Below are positions 4,106 to 6,256 of a stretch of DNA of 6,256 bases, piece after piece. The notes under the pieces were generated by a model. The model ran no database searches and was not told the DNA's origin. It was given only the letters and a program-made list of their open reading frames with translations. Position numbers and translations under genes: made by a program. This stretch comes from Deltaproteobacteria bacterium (lineage in GTDB: Bacteria > Myxococcota_A > UBA796 > UBA2385), in contig WGAH01000638.1 of the NCBI GenBank assembly GCA_015489145.1, forward strand, positions 1 to 6,256, read 5' to 3'. How positions within the stretch are numbered: the stretch's first letter is position 1; every line of letters begins with the position of its first letter.

Positions 4106-6256
4106 TCGCCGCTGCCGCCCTTGGCGGCCTTGTCGGCCTCCTCCTTGGCCTTCTGCTTCTGGCGCTTCTTGAGCTCCTTGGGCGACAGCGTGCTCTCGAG
4201 CAGGCCCTCCCAGTCGACGACCTCGTAGTCGATGCCCTTGTCCTCGAGCTGCTTCTCGGCGTACTCCTTCGGGCCGACCACCGTGACGACCTCGTGGCCG
4301 ACGCAGGGGTGGATCATCGCCGGGAAGTCGGCGCCGTCCACCGCCGCGAGGGTGTCGCGGTACATCGCGAAGTAGCCCATGTCGTCCTGGCCGAGCAGGC
4401 GCGAGAGCATGGCGTCGCCGGACTGCTGGCCGAGGACGTAGCGGCGACCCCGCGACCACTTGTGGCTGGTGACCTTGATCGGGTCGGCGCCATCCTCCTC
4501 GACGCTCCGCACGAGGTCGAAGAAGGTGGAGACGGCGAAGCCCGTCGCGTCGTTCTGGACCAGCGAGAACAGGTAGAGGATGCCGCGGCCCTCGGGCGGG
4601 CGGCTGACCTGGGCGCTGGCGCCGTAGGTCACGCCCTTCTCCTCGCGCAGCCGCCGCCAGGCCTCCTCGTCGAGCACGTCGCTCATCACCTGGGCGGTGG
4701 CGTCCTGCTCGTCCCGGTCCCAGTCGAGCGGACAGGCGAGCACCACCTGGGACTGGGTGGCGGTGGGCTTGTCGAAGATCAGCACCTGCCGCTCGGGCAG
4801 GAAGTCGTCCTTGGGCAGGTAGGGCACCCGACCCACCTCGACCCCGTCGGCCGGGGCCCAGCCGTCGAAGTAGGTGTGAACGGCCTTCTCCGCGGCGTCC
4901 AGGTCGATCTTGCCCGTGATCACCAGGGTGCTGTTGGCCGGCTGGTACTTGCGGAGGATCCAGTTCTTGACCTGGTCGTTGCTCCACTCGCGCTGGGCGG
5001 CGCGGCGGTCGGCCGTCCACCAGTAGCCCAGCGGGCTGTCGGGGCCGTAGAGGCGCTCGCGGCGAATGCGGCTCGCCCAGGTGTCCGGCTCCTCGCCGGC
5101 GCTCTTGTAGCCGTGGTCCTGCCGCTTGAGCCACTGGCTCCGGTTGGCGAACTCCCAGTCGAAGTGGCCGGTCTTCCACCGCACCGTGTGCAGGAGCGCG
5201 TCGAGGTTGGCGCTCGAACCGCTCACGGTGAGCAGCCGGCCGCGCGCCGAGGAGCCCTCGCCGAAGAAGGCGGCGACCGCCAGCTCGCGCTCGTCCTTGC
5301 CGTAGCCCCGCCGGGACAGGGCCTCGCCCATGCTGTCCAGGCCCCACTCCGGAGCGGTGAGGTCGTCGCCGTGCACCAGCAGGCCCACGTGGGCCATCGG
5401 CGCCTCGCCGTGGGGCAGCAGCACGACCTTGAGGCCGTTGTCGAGGGTGAACTCCCGCATCTTGGAGCGGTCGGGCACCACGGTGACCGACTTGATCTTG
5501 TCGTCGCTCATCGTCTCGAAGTCGAAGGCGAACTCGTACTCGCGGTCGCGGGTGGTGGCGCTGTACTGCTGGCGCTTCTCGTCGCCGCGCTTGGAGGCGG
5601 CCTCGCGGCGGGCGCGCTCCTCCTCGTCCATCGGCTCGATGATCACGCTGACCATGCGGTCGCGGGTGATGTACTTCCGCGCGAGGTCCTGCACCTGCTC
5701 GGGCTGCACCTTCGAGATCGCGGTGAACATGCGCGAGAAGTAGCGCGGGTCCGCGGTGTAGTGGGTCATCTTGGCCGCGTCGAAGGCCCGGCCCGAGAAC
5801 AGCGAGGCGACGAGGTCCACCGACTGGAGCACGCTCGCCATGTACGACATCTTCGCGTACTGGTACTGCTGCTGCTGGAAGGGCTTGAGCTCCGGGTTCT
5901 CGCGCTCCCACTGGAGGTAGAGGGCGTCGGCCGCCTTGCGGATCAGGCGCTCGCCGGAGTAGCCGCCGCTGGCCTTGGGCTCGATGAAGCACATGAGCTG
6001 GCTGCTCGTGGCCCCGACGTTGACCGAGCAGCCCAGGCCGTCGATGGACTGGTCGACGTCGTCCCACTCCCAGGAGGGCACCAGCGTGTAGTAGATGAAG
6101 GACGTGAGCTGGTTGGCCGCGAACTCCATCACCGGCTGGTCCTCGCAGTAGCCACCGGGGAGGCTCCAGGCGAGGATGACCGTCTCGGCGTCGACCATGC
6201 CCTTGACCCGCGGGGGCTCCGGGTCGGGGGTCGGCGCCGAGACGGTCATCCTCGCC
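4102..6256 (-). CDS. Tandem M16 (pitrilysin-type) metallopeptidase-like protein, N-terminus outside window
   Basis: The frame runs off the right edge. The ATG at 6247-6249 is probably internal: the protein after it begins in the middle of an M16 C-terminal domain, and AGG directly abuts it without Shine-Dalgarno spacing. Counting from that Met (715 residues): 1-205 is the end of the first M16 half, closing with YITRDRMVSVIIEP; 209-262 is a charged linker (EEERARREAASKRG); 264-450 is a second N-terminal-type domain (FTLDNGLKVVLLP at 267-279); 423-680 is the last M16_C domain with LREEKGVTYGAS (534-545), whose Arg535/Tyr542 pair matches the peptide-gripping residues of the family. The second half lacks the zinc motif HxxEH (GLDSMGEAL at 303-311), as in many tandem M16 proteins, so activity depends on the missing ~250-300 N-terminal residues. 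A Lys-rich tail (688-715) ends it. Many family members are periplasmic; the signal region is not visible here. Confidence 0.88.
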   Translation of the reverse strand, partial: ARMTVSAPTPDPEPPRVKGMVDAETVILAWSLPGGYCEDQPVMEFAANQLTSFIYYTLVPSWEWDDVDQSIDGLGCSVNVGATSSQLMCFIEPKASGGYSGERLIRKAADALYLQWERENPELKPFQQQQYQYAKMSYMASVLQSVDLVASLFSGRAFDAAKMTHYTADPRYFSRMFTAISKVQPEQVQDLARKYITRDRMVSVIIEPMDEEERARREAASKRGDEKRQQYSATTRDREYEFAFDFETMSDDKIKSVTVVPDRSKMREFTLDNGLKVVLLPHGEAPMAHVGLLVHGDDLTAPEWGLDSMGEALSRRGYGKDERELAVAAFFGEGSSARGRLLTVSGSSANLDALLHTVRWKTGHFDWEFANRSQWLKRQDHGYKSAGEEPDTWASRIRRERLYGPDSPLGYWWTADRRAAQREWSNDQVKNWILRKYQPANSTLVITGKIDLDAAEKAVHTYFDGWAPADGVEVGRVPYLPKDDFLPERQVLIFDKPTATQSQVVLACPLDWDRDEQDATAQVMSDVLDEEAWRRLREEKGVTYGASAQVSRPPEGRGILYLFSLVQNDATGFAVSTFFDLVRSVEEDGADPIKVTSHKWSRGRRYVLGQQSGDAMLSRLLGQDDMGYFAMYRDTLAAVDGADFPAMIHPCVGHEVVTVVGPKEYAEKQLEDKGIDYEVVDWEGLLESTLSPKELKKRQKQKAKEEADKAAKGGSGD

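Noticed and set aside
1494..4172. 892-codon open frame on the plus strand, overlapping the tRNA and dnaK
   Set aside because: It reads straight through the tRNA gene and is out of frame with dnaK; the product is Arg/Pro/His-rich with no domain.
3941..6067. 708-codon minus-strand frame overlapping the M16 gene
   Set aside because: It is out of frame with the recognisable M16 domains and consists of Arg/Gly/Pro-rich low-complexity sequence.
1..6256. CRISPR array, insertion sequence, toxin-antitoxin or phage defence genes
   Set aside because: No regularly spaced repeats, transposase, terminal inverted repeats or recognisable defence proteins were found on either strand.

Overview
The window is about 70% G+C and reads as chromosomal DNA of a Gram-negative, high-GC bacterium. 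A deltaproteobacterial or Myxococcota-type lineage is the best guess. Reasons: an outer-membrane barrel-like protein; an S21 ribosomal protein, which high-GC Gram-positives usually lack; a DnaK close to the proteobacterial type; and a large tandem M16 peptidase homolog. The assignment is an inference from gene content and style, not from a marker phylogeny.

Layout, left to right: (1) the 3' part of a predicted outer-membrane protein on + (1-726), open at the left edge, probably missing only the start of its signal peptide; (2) a 205-base gap with GC hairpins, a candidate promoter and the leader of rpsU; (3) rpsU on + (932-1141), starting at a TTG decided by a GGAG Shine-Dalgarno; (4) a convergent gene on - (1143-2048) for an exported TPR-like protein, perhaps TatT-like, whose stop codon is one base from that of rpsU; (5) tRNA-Leu(UAA) on + (2097-2180); (6) a promoter with a perfect TTGACA box starting seven bases after the tRNA; (7) a DnaK/Hsp70 homolog on + (2272-4068) with a shortened, basic C-terminus; (8) a hairpin between convergent stops; (9) the C-terminal ~717 residues of a tandem M16 peptidase-like protein on - (4102-6256), open at the right edge.

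The genes do not form one operon. Strand changes after rpsU, before the tRNA and after dnaK give mostly single-gene units. Two themes are present: translation and protein folding (S21, tRNA-Leu, DnaK), and envelope proteins (barrel protein, TPR-like protein, M16 homolog). I see no mobile element, CRISPR array, defence island or secondary-metabolism cluster. I do not see a clear new multi-gene system. The items most worth a second look are the divergent C-terminus of the DnaK homolog, the degenerate M16 half, the apparent absence of TTA codons next to the gene for the UUA-reading tRNA, the rpsU start region, and a -10 motif (TACCT) shared by the two best promoter candidates.
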